Assembly (NCBI GenBank): GCA_016648135.1
Contig: JADDOH010024892.1
Location: forward strand, 1 to 64,000
Direction of reading: 5' to 3'
Origin: Agrypnia vestita
Taxonomy: Eukaryota > Arthropoda > Insecta > Trichoptera > Phryganeidae
DNA: 64,000 nucleotides
This document shows positions 38,801-40,984 of this stretch, piece by piece. Made by a program: the position numbers and the translations under genes. Position 1 is the stretch's first letter. Each line of letters begins with the position of its first letter. The notes beneath the pieces were generated by a model. That model saw nothing but the letters and a program-made list of their open reading frames with translations, ran no database searches and was not told the origin of the DNA.

Positions 38801-40797
38801 TCGAAACATTGTGAAAAATTCCTTGTCACAAAGTGCACGCATTTCATTGCATAGCTAAAATTTCACCTAAAATGCGCCTAAAGAAGTATAACATCATAAA
38901 TTATTAATCTTAAAACATTTTCATATTTTTGACAGTTTTGACCAGAAACGAAGATATGAATGTGTAAGCAAGCATACACAAGTAATTTAACAGAAATTTA
39001 TAAAACACATTATAAAACACATATCTGTACACAAATCGGTAATTGACACAGGGACATTTTTAGAAATTGATAATGGTAATAAGTAAAAAAAAAATAATAC
39101 CAGTTAAAGAGTATGAAACAAATATTAGAAAAAACAATGAACCTCGGGATGATTGCCAGTCTCCTTCTTGTATGGCTATTGTGAGTAGCTTGGGGTACTT
39201 TGTAGACAGCCAGCCATAAAGGTGGGCAGTCTGAGGCTGTAAAAGCAATCCTTCATCAGAACCCTCCTGCCCGACCTTCAGCATAACACTGGTGTCATTC
39301 CTGAGCAGGTACTTGTGATAGAGAGATCGATGACTCACGACATTCGCACAATCGTCACACGATGGATCTTCGTTTTCAGTTCTGTCACTCTAAAATATTA
39401 AATTGAGAAGTTGTATGAGACATTAATCCCTTTGGACTAACATAATCAAATATGTTATATTGTTAGACAAATTAACCTGTTTCATAGCAGAATTGAAGGT
39501 GTTAAGTAAGTGGGCACCACCACGTACCCCCGCCCGAATCACACTGAGAGTGACTCCAACCCTTGTCTGCTCCTCCCTCTCTGGAGTCTGAGGAACTTTA
39601 CCCCCCCACCACACCCCACAATGCATGCCTCTACACCAGAGAGCCCGTGTAAGTGACAGGTCATGGCTCTCCAGCATGTCACATCTGGGTCAAAAATTTA
39701 ATAAATTGAATTAGTAACTTTTAGTGTGGAGTATGGAAAAACCTTTTAATTCAAAATTCAAGGGACCCAAAAAAGTATTTCGAATTATGCTAAACCAAGC
39801 GAATTCAAAATTTAAGAAATAAAAAAATGGCAATGTTATTGTGAAATTTGCCAAAAATCAGAAAACAAAAGTGTATCACTTGCAAAAAAATCTTTTTTTT
39901 TCTGTTTCGTCACATTTGGATGACCGTAATCGACAAAGTTTAGAGTTATCTTTGAGTTTATGGAAGGCTTCTTCAATCTTCATTTGAATTTGTCTTTCGA
40001 TTCTGCCTTTTTTCCGACTCACAGCACAGTTATTAGAAATACAATTGTCTAATAAGTTAAACAAATAAGTTAAATAATAAAAAAAGTCAGTAATAGTTTC
40101 TTCCAAATAAAAATAAACATATTAACACAAACTATTAGAAACAATAATCGAACTTAAAAAGAATTTTAAAAAAGTTTTAAAAAATTTTAACACATTAAAG
40201 TACGAGGAATTGGCATAAACTAAAACTATCTGAGAACATCAAGGTAACCAACTGAAGAAAGCATGTATAGGATTCCTCAATTATAAGAATCACAACAAAA
40301 TATGTAGAGATAAAGTGGATTTCACAAGATACCACGAAGTACATAAAGGAACCCGCATGGGAGTCCTTGAGGCGCGCAATCAATGAGCGGGCGCATTATT
40401 AGCTTTTTCTAACATGTTAAAAAATCGAATTAGGTGTCTTAAAATGTATTGATTTATGGCGCAAGGACATAAAAATTATTTTCAATTACTGGGCTTAATT
40501 AAATCAACATTTTGGGACTTGTGTATTTTAATAATTTTGAATTATGACGAATTTCCAACTATCGGGGTTCAAATTAACGGAGATTTACTGTAATCAAAAT
40601 GAAATATGGCTCATACAAAGTGGTTGAAAAATATTTACAGGAGATTTGTTTCAATTATTAGTGTTCCAGTATTTTTGTTCCATAAACTTGTGAACGCTTT
40701 GGTAGAGTACAACCCAAACTTCAGATAAACATGGGGTGGCGGTAGAAGTCCATCTAATTTGAACCTTCTTTCCTTGTCTGCGTAAGTAAAAGATGAT
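5689..40797 (-). CDS. Vps13B: VPS13B homologue, C-terminal part (joined exons, overview)
   Basis: Role (family knowledge): VPS13 proteins are long rod-like bridges that move bulk lipid between membranes; VPS13B acts at the Golgi and endosomal/recycling membranes and is the Cohen-syndrome protein in humans. Seen here: 29 exons from 40797 to 6694 join with all 28 phases compatible (4,564 bp, 1,521 codons), followed by two 3' exons. The diagnostic block is ARNLDRLSLDEEH in the exon at 12.0-12.3 kb, preceded by a WVVGSLEILG stretch, as in VPS13B rather than VPS13A/C/D. Recurrent Asn-containing beta motifs (LLNQNLEIK, LFVDNASECTF, LFCNCSGLSLTLYD, VIINQTTLDFL, LLIQNNADIYIAVG) fit the repeats of the VPS13 adaptor-binding domain. 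The tail aligns by eye with the VPS13B PH-like C terminus. Human VPS13B is about 4,000 residues, so roughly the last 40 percent is here. Introns hold most of the transposons. The N-terminal chorein domain lies outside the window. Confidence 0.93.
6198..6311 (-). CDS. Vps13B: Vps13B penultimate exon (5' boundary uncertain)
   Basis: The donor is firm: TGG GAA followed by GTAATA, phase 0, fitting the last exon. The reading frame gives SSNFDDHPLVVMEEEECCTN and CGINHFPSKWE. The start is not settled. An AG at 6312-6313 gives a phase-0 entry and 38 codons but lacks a pyrimidine tract. Upstream (about 6325-6420) a different frame reads SQSQQSFRLLKEHAES, which resembles the VPS13B tail and ends at a strong GTGAGT. 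The exon may therefore be split by a very short intron or start upstream. Confidence 0.6.
6694..6825 (-). CDS. Vps13B: Vps13B exon, PH-like tail
   Basis: Acceptor TGTGGTCTTACAG, phase 0 in; donor GTATTG after CAG, phase 0 out; 44 codons. Encodes WFLVMDLVRDKLQQMVEVGG then CRIVEEGPDLCVGLQSVL, which lines up with the central strands of the VPS13B C-terminal PH-like domain. Two other donors close by (GTCAGG inside the exon, GTAATT 5 bases further) would change the phase, which matters for the next exon. Confidence 0.9.
6909..6951. repeat. Perfect 21-bp hairpin
   Basis: Arms 6909-6929 and 6931-6951 are perfect inverted copies around a single base (arm core TTGTAGGAGATTAAA). It lies in the Vps13B intron between 6.8 and 9.9 kb. 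It may be a relic of a fold-back element or a hairpin in the pre-mRNA. Confidence 0.85.
6952..8039. other. Intron stretch without recognised features
   Basis: AT-rich intronic DNA. A small GC-richer patch at 7020-7110 repeats the phrase CGTCGATATA, and GTTAGTGATGGA recurs at about 7580 and 7655. No coding support. Confidence 0.5.
8040..9772 (+). pseudogene. Decayed non-LTR retrotransposon (reverse transcriptase)
   Basis: With many stops and frameshifts, pieces of a reverse transcriptase can be read in order: DGFVPDIWK-like at 8080, QQGFVKGKSTISNLILFNDF at 8238, DYSKAFDRIDHHLLINKLFL at 8359, LLRWFASYIDNRTQAVVVSN at about 8445, and the catalytic FADD at 8627-8638. Further on, RDLGVINVSKLLYDDHIDSI matches the region after the palm. 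The 3' end is a short (AAAT)n-like tail near 9750-9772. Motif order suggests a Jockey/CR1-type LINE. It lies in a Vps13B intron, antisense to the gene, and is certainly dead. Confidence 0.85.
9920..10084 (-). CDS. Vps13B: Vps13B exon, start of PH-like tail
   Basis: Acceptor TTGTTATTTCAG, phase 0 in; donor GTAACG, phase 0 out; 55 codons. Encodes VRDFMENWQSDCQAWRLRLG and YICQGIDRDTGLVVALIVTT. The GLVVALIVTT strand aligns with the first strands of the VPS13B PH-like module. Its upstream intron carries a SINE and a fold-back element. Confidence 0.92.
10186..10378 (+). mobile_element. tRNA-derived SINE
   Basis: The head contains a box-A-like TGTGGTTAGG (about 10204) and a perfect box-B GGTTCGAACC (10242-10251) at tRNA spacing, followed by about 110 bp of unrelated body and a 17-base poly(A) (10362-10378). 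This is the layout of a Pol III SINE. The cloverleaf is not complete enough to call a tRNA gene. Confidence 0.85.
10384..11263. mobile_element. Fold-back element with ~250 bp inverted arms
   Basis: The left arm (10386-10640) and right arm (11010-11262) are diverged inverted copies: TGTCCAGTCATTTGG at left against TGTCCAGTTATTTGG read from the right, then matching TTTTATAGATTTCGATGTGC, GCCATTTTGGAAA and ATATCTCCTTTCC phrases. The ~370 bp centre is not repeated. No coding capacity. It adjoins the SINE poly(A). Confidence 0.8.
11264..12003. other. Intron stretch, nothing recognised
   Basis: Bases 11290-11340 are GC-rich (GAGGCCGCGCAGCGGC) in otherwise AT-rich intronic DNA. No gene or repeat identified. 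Confidence 0.5.
12004..12338 (-). CDS. Vps13B: Vps13B exon, C-terminal amphipathic region (2)
   Basis: Acceptor AATTTTTTTCAG, phase 1 in; donor GTAATT, phase 0 out; 111 codons. Encodes SVARNLDRLSLDEEHVRRTE, the best family signature in the window, then GLPQGLARGLKGLALGVLGG, GLTRGLLGAVAKPLSATADL and GLLGQVGWDPKPQ. The repeated Gly-rich amphipathic segments match VPS13B. The opposite strand is also open over most of this GC-rich exon, as a shadow. Confidence 0.98.
12474..12745 (-). pseudogene. LINE C-terminal tail fragment
   Basis: Read on the minus strand it gives LRWFGHDERMNEERMVRKIY and then ARKRGRPRKT, hallmarks of the C-terminal end of many insect non-LTR retrotransposon polyproteins, interrupted by stops. 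It ends with a phrase containing CTACCCCTACGGGGAAACGG. A second copy of this end is at 54096-54172 on the other strand. Confidence 0.75.
13088..13267 (-). CDS. Vps13B: Vps13B exon, C-terminal amphipathic region (1)
   Basis: Acceptor ATTGTTATCCAG, phase 1 in; donor GTAAGC, phase 1 out. Encodes WVVGSLEILGCPGGLARRVG and EPCRGLVGNGPWGMLVGVTH, then TLLKNLTQG. Family knowledge: this ATG2-like C-terminal region forms amphipathic helices that associate with membranes. It is unusually GC-rich for the window. Confidence 0.97.
13268..15084. other. Intron with an unidentified GC-rich patch
   Basis: Similar AT-rich phrases with TTTTTTGATATATAT occur at about 13411 and 14592 and may bound an insertion, but I could not show inverted or direct termini. 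Bases 13480-13900 are GC-richer with no convincing reading frame. Confidence 0.4.
14867..14913. repeat. Perfect 21-bp hairpin, 5-nt loop
   Basis: Arms 14867-14887 and 14893-14913 are exact inverted copies (arm start CACACAAAGAAACAAAC) around ATTCA, in the Vps13B intron between 13.3 and 15.5 kb. No other element structure around it. Confidence 0.85.
15085..15299 (+). pseudogene. LINE C-terminal tail fragment
   Basis: The plus strand gives GRRPRGHPRRSWRTAAK then a stop, the Arg/Pro-rich tail pattern of non-LTR polyproteins, followed by a (GTAGAAGAA)-like 3' end. 5'-truncated. Confidence 0.6.
15300..15465. mobile_element. pogo/Tigger-like terminal fragment
   Basis: Ends in the inverse of TACAGTAAAACTTACTTCGA and includes GGGGTCCCTTGAATTTCGAA, closely matching the inverted GGGACCC block in the element at 39.7-40.6 kb. 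Only one end is present. Confidence 0.45.
15546..15681 (-). CDS. Vps13B: Vps13B exon, start of C-terminal conserved block
   Basis: Acceptor TTTTACTTTCAG, phase 0 in; donor GTATCA, phase 1 out. Encodes LHVYIALDHSPLQFSAFNRS and LGHALTMHYLSEAIYRAG, which runs into WVVGSLEILG of the next exon, as in VPS13 C-terminal domains. Confidence 0.95.
15785..16050 (-). CDS. Vps13B: Vps13B exon
   Basis: Acceptor GATTTTTTTAG, phase 1 in; donor GTTAGT, phase 0 out. Encodes GPLSAYIEDTYITLLLNYLS and EYEIISEMTAIAQPIYLRNL, then IRPLNLLLSLHTN. The I.PL...LS.H.. strand is the usual lead into the VPS13 C-terminal conserved block. Confidence 0.94.
16129..16339 (-). CDS. Vps13B: Vps13B exon
   Basis: Acceptor TATTTTCCCACAG, phase 0 in; donor GTAATA, phase 1 out. 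Encodes GSILELKAKEIQVDNPLRHS, YDFPVVLVNQAP, an acidic loop, then DSLLICILELEIWKNSQLTE. The following intron is only 78 bp and happens to be open in the same frame, so it can be mistaken for coding. Confidence 0.92.
16472..16690 (+). mobile_element. Possible solo LTR
   Basis: A 219 bp block starts TGTAATGTAC and ends AATTCCTACA (TGTA/TACA inverted ends), with TATAAATAG at 16514-16522 and AATAAA at 16637-16642 in LTR order. I see no clear target duplication, so this remains a candidate. It lies between the exons at 16.1-16.3 and 17.3 kb. Confidence 0.4.
17289..17482 (-). CDS. Vps13B: Vps13B exon
   Basis: Acceptor TTTTCTTCTCTAG, phase 1 in; donor GTATAT, phase 0 out. Encodes AVLNFLSKSFAKVEFNFLNI and TGGSEILEQSPAGDIASFTF then QQVLFKSNPSDK. 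The alternating hydrophobic strands fit the VPS13 C-terminal beta region. Confidence 0.92.
17620..18175 (+). promoter_or_regulatory. Heat-shock-promoter-like block, antisense in intron
   Basis: Bases 17641-17669 contain alternating GAA/TTC units (GAAGGTTCTAGAATATTGGA, then GAAGC), the arrangement of a heat-shock element. It is followed 17 bp later by TATAAATA (17686-17693) and an A-rich leader-like stretch to about 18.1 kb. No reading frame follows. It could be a captured heat-shock promoter, a fragment of a retroelement LTR, or coincidence. Confidence 0.4.
18507..18623 (-). CDS. Vps13B: Vps13B exon
   Basis: Acceptor ATTTTTTAAG, phase 1 in; donor GTAAAT, phase 1 out. Encodes TELKSNHELPKEIRRKFSNI and HSRSSPGEPSSRGHAG, a low-complexity polar linker between the adaptor-binding region and the C-terminal part. 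Confidence 0.82.
18777..18816 (-). CDS. Vps13B: Vps13B micro-exon (40 bp)
   Basis: Acceptor TTTCTTTACAG, phase 0 in; donor GTAAGT, phase 1 out. Encodes NIDVSLFEENDPS plus one base. Both splice sites are near-consensus and the phases fit both sides. Confidence 0.8.
18927..19019 (-). CDS. Vps13B: Vps13B exon
   Basis: Acceptor AATTTTTAG, phase 0 in; donor GTTAGT, phase 0 out. Encodes VDISASEIRSRLSGNTFQDK and ENSSLP, polar and probably a loop. Supported mainly by matched phases and splice sites. Confidence 0.83.
19456..21040. mobile_element. 1.6 kb non-autonomous DNA transposon, copy 1
   Basis: Terminal inverted repeats of about 30 bp: TGTTACAGTGAATCTG at left and the inverse of TGTTACAGCGAATTTG at right, continuing imperfectly to TAGTGAG. 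TATA flanks both ends, a likely 4-bp target duplication, though TA cannot be excluded. No transposase. Carries an internal palindrome (TTTTAATTTAGGAGTTAAAA) near 20.76 kb and a GC-rich centre. Nearly identical to 29635-31225. Confidence 0.88.
21041..21558. other. Intron stretch, nothing recognised
   Basis: AT-rich with TAAT/ATTA simple-sequence patches at 21415-21485. No gene. Confidence 0.5.
21559..21710 (-). CDS. Vps13B: Vps13B exon
   Basis: Acceptor TTATATTACAG, phase 1 in; donor GTATTA, phase 0 out. Encodes SSQFVWSSPVNVNCTSSEQF then KLPGFSKDIKVTVVYHPHST and DNVTQ. The F.W....V pattern followed by KLPG is usual at the start of a VPS13 adaptor-binding strand pair. Confidence 0.93.
22584..22752 (-). 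CDS. Vps13B: Vps13B exon
   Basis: Acceptor TTATACCTAG, phase 0 in; donor GTGAGT, phase 1 out. Encodes VIEECEYSSWQCEVGPGDKI, then YYTMPSVSQHFPEL and THLMFAYINA-like sequence ending LMFAYINA. The Trp and Gly-Pro-Gly turn fit the beta-module region. Confidence 0.92.
22753..24070. repeat. Intron with (TA)n and AT-rich simple sequence
   Basis: Bases 23840-23920 are an interrupted TA microsatellite that produces a spurious Ile/Tyr frame. A short direct repeat, AATATTTTCTTTTATAA, occurs at about 23310 and 23337. No gene. Confidence 0.7.
24071..24238 (-). CDS. Vps13B: Vps13B exon, adaptor-binding repeat
   Basis: Acceptor TGAAATTTAG, phase 0 in; donor GTATTA, phase 0 out. Encodes IPIVVTCKRDKDQTYIAVHR then SPQLLIQNNADIYIAVGQAT. 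PQLLIQNN is the strongest textbook adaptor-binding Asn motif in the window. A LINE fragment ends about 45 bp upstream of its acceptor. Confidence 0.95.
24283..24717 (+). pseudogene. LINE reverse transcriptase C-terminal fragment
   Basis: One open frame with LGVTLDSKLTFRNHFDNIIN, KAYTMLRFITRI and LKILYVLLVRSVLEYSSVIC, the segment that follows the catalytic palm in Jockey/CR1-like reverse transcriptases. It is related to the decayed copy at 8.9 kb but better preserved. Truncated at both ends; the mariner begins 31 bp downstream. Confidence 0.8.
24748..26049 (+). mobile_element. mariner element, 1.3 kb
   Basis: Bounded by TA (24746-24747 and 26050-26051). Inverted ends read CTGTTCAAAATGTATCGCGA at left and CTGTTCAAAATGTATAGCGA from the right. 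Length and single-ORF layout are typical for mariner. It lies in the Vps13B intron between the exons at 24.2 and 27.6 kb. Confidence 0.93.
24955..26061 (+). pseudogene. mariner transposase, inactivated
   Basis: The N-terminal helix-turn-helix part and DERARRPSTS linker are in the first frame, which ends at 25503. The reading moves to a second frame near 25500 (FFDCRGMVHHEFLPQ, LVLHHDNAPAHTS) and a third near 25760 (SPDLAPCDSFFFPKLK, GGDYFEGD). The D,D34D catalytic set is HHDNAPAH and SPDLAPCD for the second and third Asp; at the first position the usual TGDES reads TGNES, so the first catalytic residue is lost. Two frameshifts plus this change make it non-functional. Confidence 0.93.
26052..27297. 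other. Intron stretch, nothing recognised
   Basis: AT-rich intronic DNA between the mariner and a small MITE. No coding support on either strand. Confidence 0.5.
27298..27481. mobile_element. Small MITE, ~184 bp
   Basis: Left CAGCCGTATTCTGAAAATAG and right end the inverse of CGGTTGTATTCTGAAAATAG, with an inner palindrome around TTATTCACACAATTTGTGAATAA. It ends about 100 bp 3' of a Vps13B exon. Confidence 0.7.
27582..27789 (-). CDS. Vps13B: Vps13B exon
   Basis: Acceptor TAAATTCTAG, phase 2 in; donor GTAAGA, phase 0 out. Encodes GIPISHFCVSNGAEDEIGSS and LRIDNFAHRRSLSLKIDNIS. Its 3' intron is 3.3 kb and holds a LINE fragment, a dead mariner and a small MITE. Confidence 0.92.
27977..28074 (-). 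CDS. Vps13B: Vps13B exon
   Basis: Acceptor TTTATTTTTAG, phase 0 in; donor GTATGT, phase 2 out. Encodes LLPVAVLIESGGKIHFPPDI then SSSIFLPGNLN. Joins the next exon through a split Asn codon, giving GNLNNSTGIPIS. Confidence 0.92.
28129..28321 (+). mobile_element. Penelope-like snap-back remnant with hammerhead-like core
   Basis: Outer inverted phrases TTTAACTGTAATTTCG and CGAAATTACAGTTAAA enclose inner ones GAAGCGAATCTCGAC and GTCGAGATTCGCTTC. Between them is CTGATGA (28255-28261), a perfect 7-bp stem with a 4-nt loop (28263-28280), then GAAAC (28281-28285). This is the conserved hammerhead arrangement. The 5' inner arm looks like an inverted copy of the 3' end of the same unit, a Penelope-type arrangement. 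Confidence 0.65.
28490..28591 (-). CDS. Vps13B: Vps13B exon with a GC donor
   Basis: Acceptor TTCTGTTTCAG, phase 0 in. Encodes ISVLSVTHEISNCINVFRFS then SNFVIINQTTLDFL, another Asn-signature module. There is no GT donor that keeps phase; the only one in phase 0 is TTG followed by GCAAGT, the usual form of a GC-AG intron. With it, the exon is exactly 34 codons and runs into LLPVAVLIE of the next exon. Confidence 0.88.
28743..28892 (-). CDS. Vps13B: Vps13B exon, adaptor-binding repeat
   Basis: Acceptor TATTTTGCAG, phase 0 in; donor GTAAGT, phase 0 out. Encodes PHFFFGIKILNTKNQMSAPL, then an acidic loop and IIINITKTLVIPFLSM, alternating beta strands as in the neighbouring modules. Confidence 0.92.
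29400..29573 (-). CDS. Vps13B: Vps13B exon, adaptor-binding repeat
   Basis: Acceptor TTTTATTCTAG, phase 0 in; donor GTAAGT, phase 0 out. Encodes IDSVIVEISPWTLFCNCSGL then SLTLYDSDKQEMCELQHQ. The PW..FCNCSGLSL segment is a clear Asn-signature module of the VPS13 adaptor-binding domain. Confidence 0.94.
29635..31225. mobile_element. 1.6 kb non-autonomous DNA transposon, copy 2
   Basis: Same orientation, termini and TATA flanks as copy 1, differing by scattered substitutions and small indels (for example a missing block near 30250 and an added one near 31065). It lies in a different Vps13B intron, 10 kb away, so this is an independent insertion rather than a local duplication. Confidence 0.88.
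31584..31677 (-). CDS. Vps13B: Vps13B exon
   Basis: Acceptor GTTAAAAG (short pyrimidine tract), phase 2 in; donor GTTAGT, phase 0 out. Encodes EGTKWPYTSSEDGDFKWTPL then HEQYPEEVI. Junction phases agree on both sides. Confidence 0.87.
31959..32081 (-). CDS. Vps13B: Vps13B exon
   Basis: Acceptor CTTATTTTCAG, phase 2 in; donor GTAAGA, phase 2 out. Encodes EDSKQLSEKQFPLVYNQDQK and KYDVTQTLLNIKEW, a charged, less conserved connector. Joins the exon at 31584-31677 across a split Trp codon. Confidence 0.88.
32360..32580. mobile_element. Fold-back MITE, ~220 bp
   Basis: AAAAGGGCGTTAGTGATTA at left is inverted as TAATCACCAACGCCCTTTT at right. Inner arms also match (TCAATCTGATTTT against AAAATCAGATTGA; TTTATTATTAAA against TTTAATAATAAA). 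Lies 280 bp upstream of a Vps13B exon. Confidence 0.75.
32581..33764. other. Intron stretch, nothing recognised
   Basis: AT-rich intronic DNA with only chance reading frames. Confidence 0.5.
33765..33889 (-). CDS. Vps13B: Vps13B exon, adaptor-binding repeat
   Basis: Acceptor CTCGCTTTCAG, phase 0 in; donor GTAAAT, phase 2 out. Encodes ITVKSPQLNSAVGSCALGRG followed by LTLPGTTDTKHTISFSNR. The KSPQL...LGRGS pattern with a polar PG turn resembles VPS13B and gives one of the better family matches in the middle of the protein. Confidence 0.93.
33965..34095 (-). CDS. Vps13B: Vps13B exon, adaptor-binding repeat
   Basis: Acceptor TTTATTTTCAG, phase 1 in; donor GTAACA, phase 0 out. Encodes PVKIVVDDISVWCRVISDPD and ILVTVFPIYAIRSHFPMPLE. 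The strand-turn-PLE pattern before ITVKSPQL is typical of the start of a VPS13 adaptor-binding module. Confidence 0.93.
34270..34400. repeat. Degenerate half-copy of the 1163-1697 MITE
   Basis: Shares TGTAAAACATTAGATTATCATTG-like and TTCATTTTAATACAAGT phrases with the MITE at 1.2-1.7 kb, in one arm only. Confidence 0.55.
34610..34698 (-). CDS. Vps13B: Vps13B exon
   Basis: Acceptor TTTTGATAG, phase 2 in; donor GTACGG, phase 1 out. Encodes VRFEGSLAGWTGDIPLKECP then GNVPWLVK. Short (89 bp), and its junction phases fit both neighbours. Confidence 0.88.
34772..35080. mobile_element. pogo/Tigger-like end
   Basis: TACAGCGAAACCCCGTTAAT at 34772 has the form of a pogo-superfamily terminal repeat with a TA flank. 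A related CCGGGGTTTACGAATTATC lies near 35950, so the pieces may be two parts of one element split by the repeat at 35.08-35.67 kb. Confidence 0.4.
35081..35670. repeat. Dispersed repeat family R57, copy 1
   Basis: Shares long phrases with 57320-58070: TCTTCGCCACGAGTCT, GGGAAAAGGGT, AGCAAGCAGACG, CCATTAAAAAT and GCGCTTAACCTACGCG. An inner direct repeat of AGTAACCCATAAAAA (35137 and 35450) suggests stacked or tandem units. No coding capacity. Confidence 0.65.
36140..36214. repeat. Perfect 33-bp hairpin, 9-nt loop
   Basis: Arms 36140-36172 and 36182-36214 are exact inverted copies (arm start CCTAGAATTAATTGTGTTTA). The sequence is intronic in Vps13B and AT-rich. Confidence 0.88.
36506..36630 (-). 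CDS. Vps13B: Vps13B exon
   Basis: Acceptor GATTTCAG, phase 0 in; donor GTAATT, phase 2 out. Encodes a basic linker (LYQRKRPETQTQRPTASP) followed by YPSLFVDNASECTF, another Asn-signature strand. Joins the exon at 34610-34698 in frame. Confidence 0.9.
36631..37936. other. Intron with GC-rich unidentified block
   Basis: Bases 36815-37120 are strikingly GC-rich and contain TGGCGCCCGATG (about 36863) and GGCGCCCGACG (about 37071), which resemble retrotransposon primer-binding sites. A second structured patch at 37550-37640 includes inverted GACAGGTCGTAAGCCC-like phrases. A 62-codon frame at 36935 has no recognisable family. Possibly retroelement debris. Confidence 0.35.
37937..38064. mobile_element. 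Penelope-like snap-back terminus, hairpin
   Basis: Arms of about 48 bp (GGTTCGTGTCTTCTGGGGTA at 37962, inverted at the right end to 38060) fold around a ~20-nt loop. The left arm matches the start of the GIY-YIG element at 62.88 kb in order (TAGGTTTTCAC, CAGAATCTTC, TTCTGG, TGCCGTGT, ATGACCT), so it is a solo terminus of the same family, 46 bp from a Vps13B exon. Confidence 0.7.
38110..38282 (-). CDS. Vps13B: Vps13B exon, adaptor-binding repeat
   Basis: Acceptor TCGCTTTCCAG, phase 1 in; donor GTGCAA, phase 0 out. Encodes QLNVIISVEAPSPCHRVVTL and LTIYNLLNQNLEIK; the NQN turn matches the invariant-Asn pattern of the VPS13 adaptor-binding domain. A Penelope-like snap-back remnant lies 46 bp into the downstream intron. 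Confidence 0.93.
39143..39389 (-). CDS. Vps13B: Vps13B exon
   Basis: Acceptor AATATTTTAG, phase 0 in; weak donor GTTCAT, phase 1 out. Starts with an acidic Cys-containing stretch (SDRTENEDPSCDDCANVV) and continues with YHKYLLRNDTSVMLKVGQEG and LYGWLSTKYPKLLTIAIQEG. The RNDTSVML motif resembles the Asn signature of VPS13 adaptor-binding modules. Confidence 0.9.
39477..39684 (-). CDS. Vps13B: Vps13B exon
   Basis: Acceptor TTTTTGACCCAG, phase 2 in; donor GTTAAT, phase 0 out. Encodes LWCRGMHCGVWWGGKVPQTP and AHLLNTFNSAMKQ. GC content is well above the flanking introns. Joins the exon at 39143-39389. Confidence 0.9.
39731..40592 (-). mobile_element. Non-autonomous pogo/Tigger-like element
   Basis: The right end read inward is TACAGTAAATCTCCGTTAAT, a pogo-type terminal repeat with TA at 40591-40592. 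The left end reads TATGGAAAAACCTTTTAATT followed by AAGGGACCC, shared with 15.4 kb. A minus-strand frame at 39876-40106 (VSRKKGRIERQIQMKIEEAF) could be a transposase relic but is unproven. Confidence 0.5.
40639..40797 (-). CDS. Vps13B: Vps13B exon (first confirmed in window)
   Basis: Acceptor TTATTTTCAG, phase 2 in; donor GTAAAT, phase 2 out. Encodes GLLPPPHVYLKFGLYSTKAF among 52 complete codons, in the beta-rich region before the adaptor-binding repeats. It joins the exon at 39477-39684 in frame (ETNLL then CDMLESHD). It is the last exon before the 41-54 kb insertions. Confidence 0.88.
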
Positions 40798-40984
40798 CTG
40801 AAAATAAAAATTACATTATTTTCTATGGTGATGCATTGGTTTGCTTAAATTCTAAAATCGAGCGGATGATCAAGTAAAAAAATGCATTTGGCTAAATATT
40901 TTGGTCAAATAAAAAACACTAGTCATGTTTTGTTGTTGTTGGAAAAATTCTTTTCATTTTTGATTTATTTGATTATAACATTAT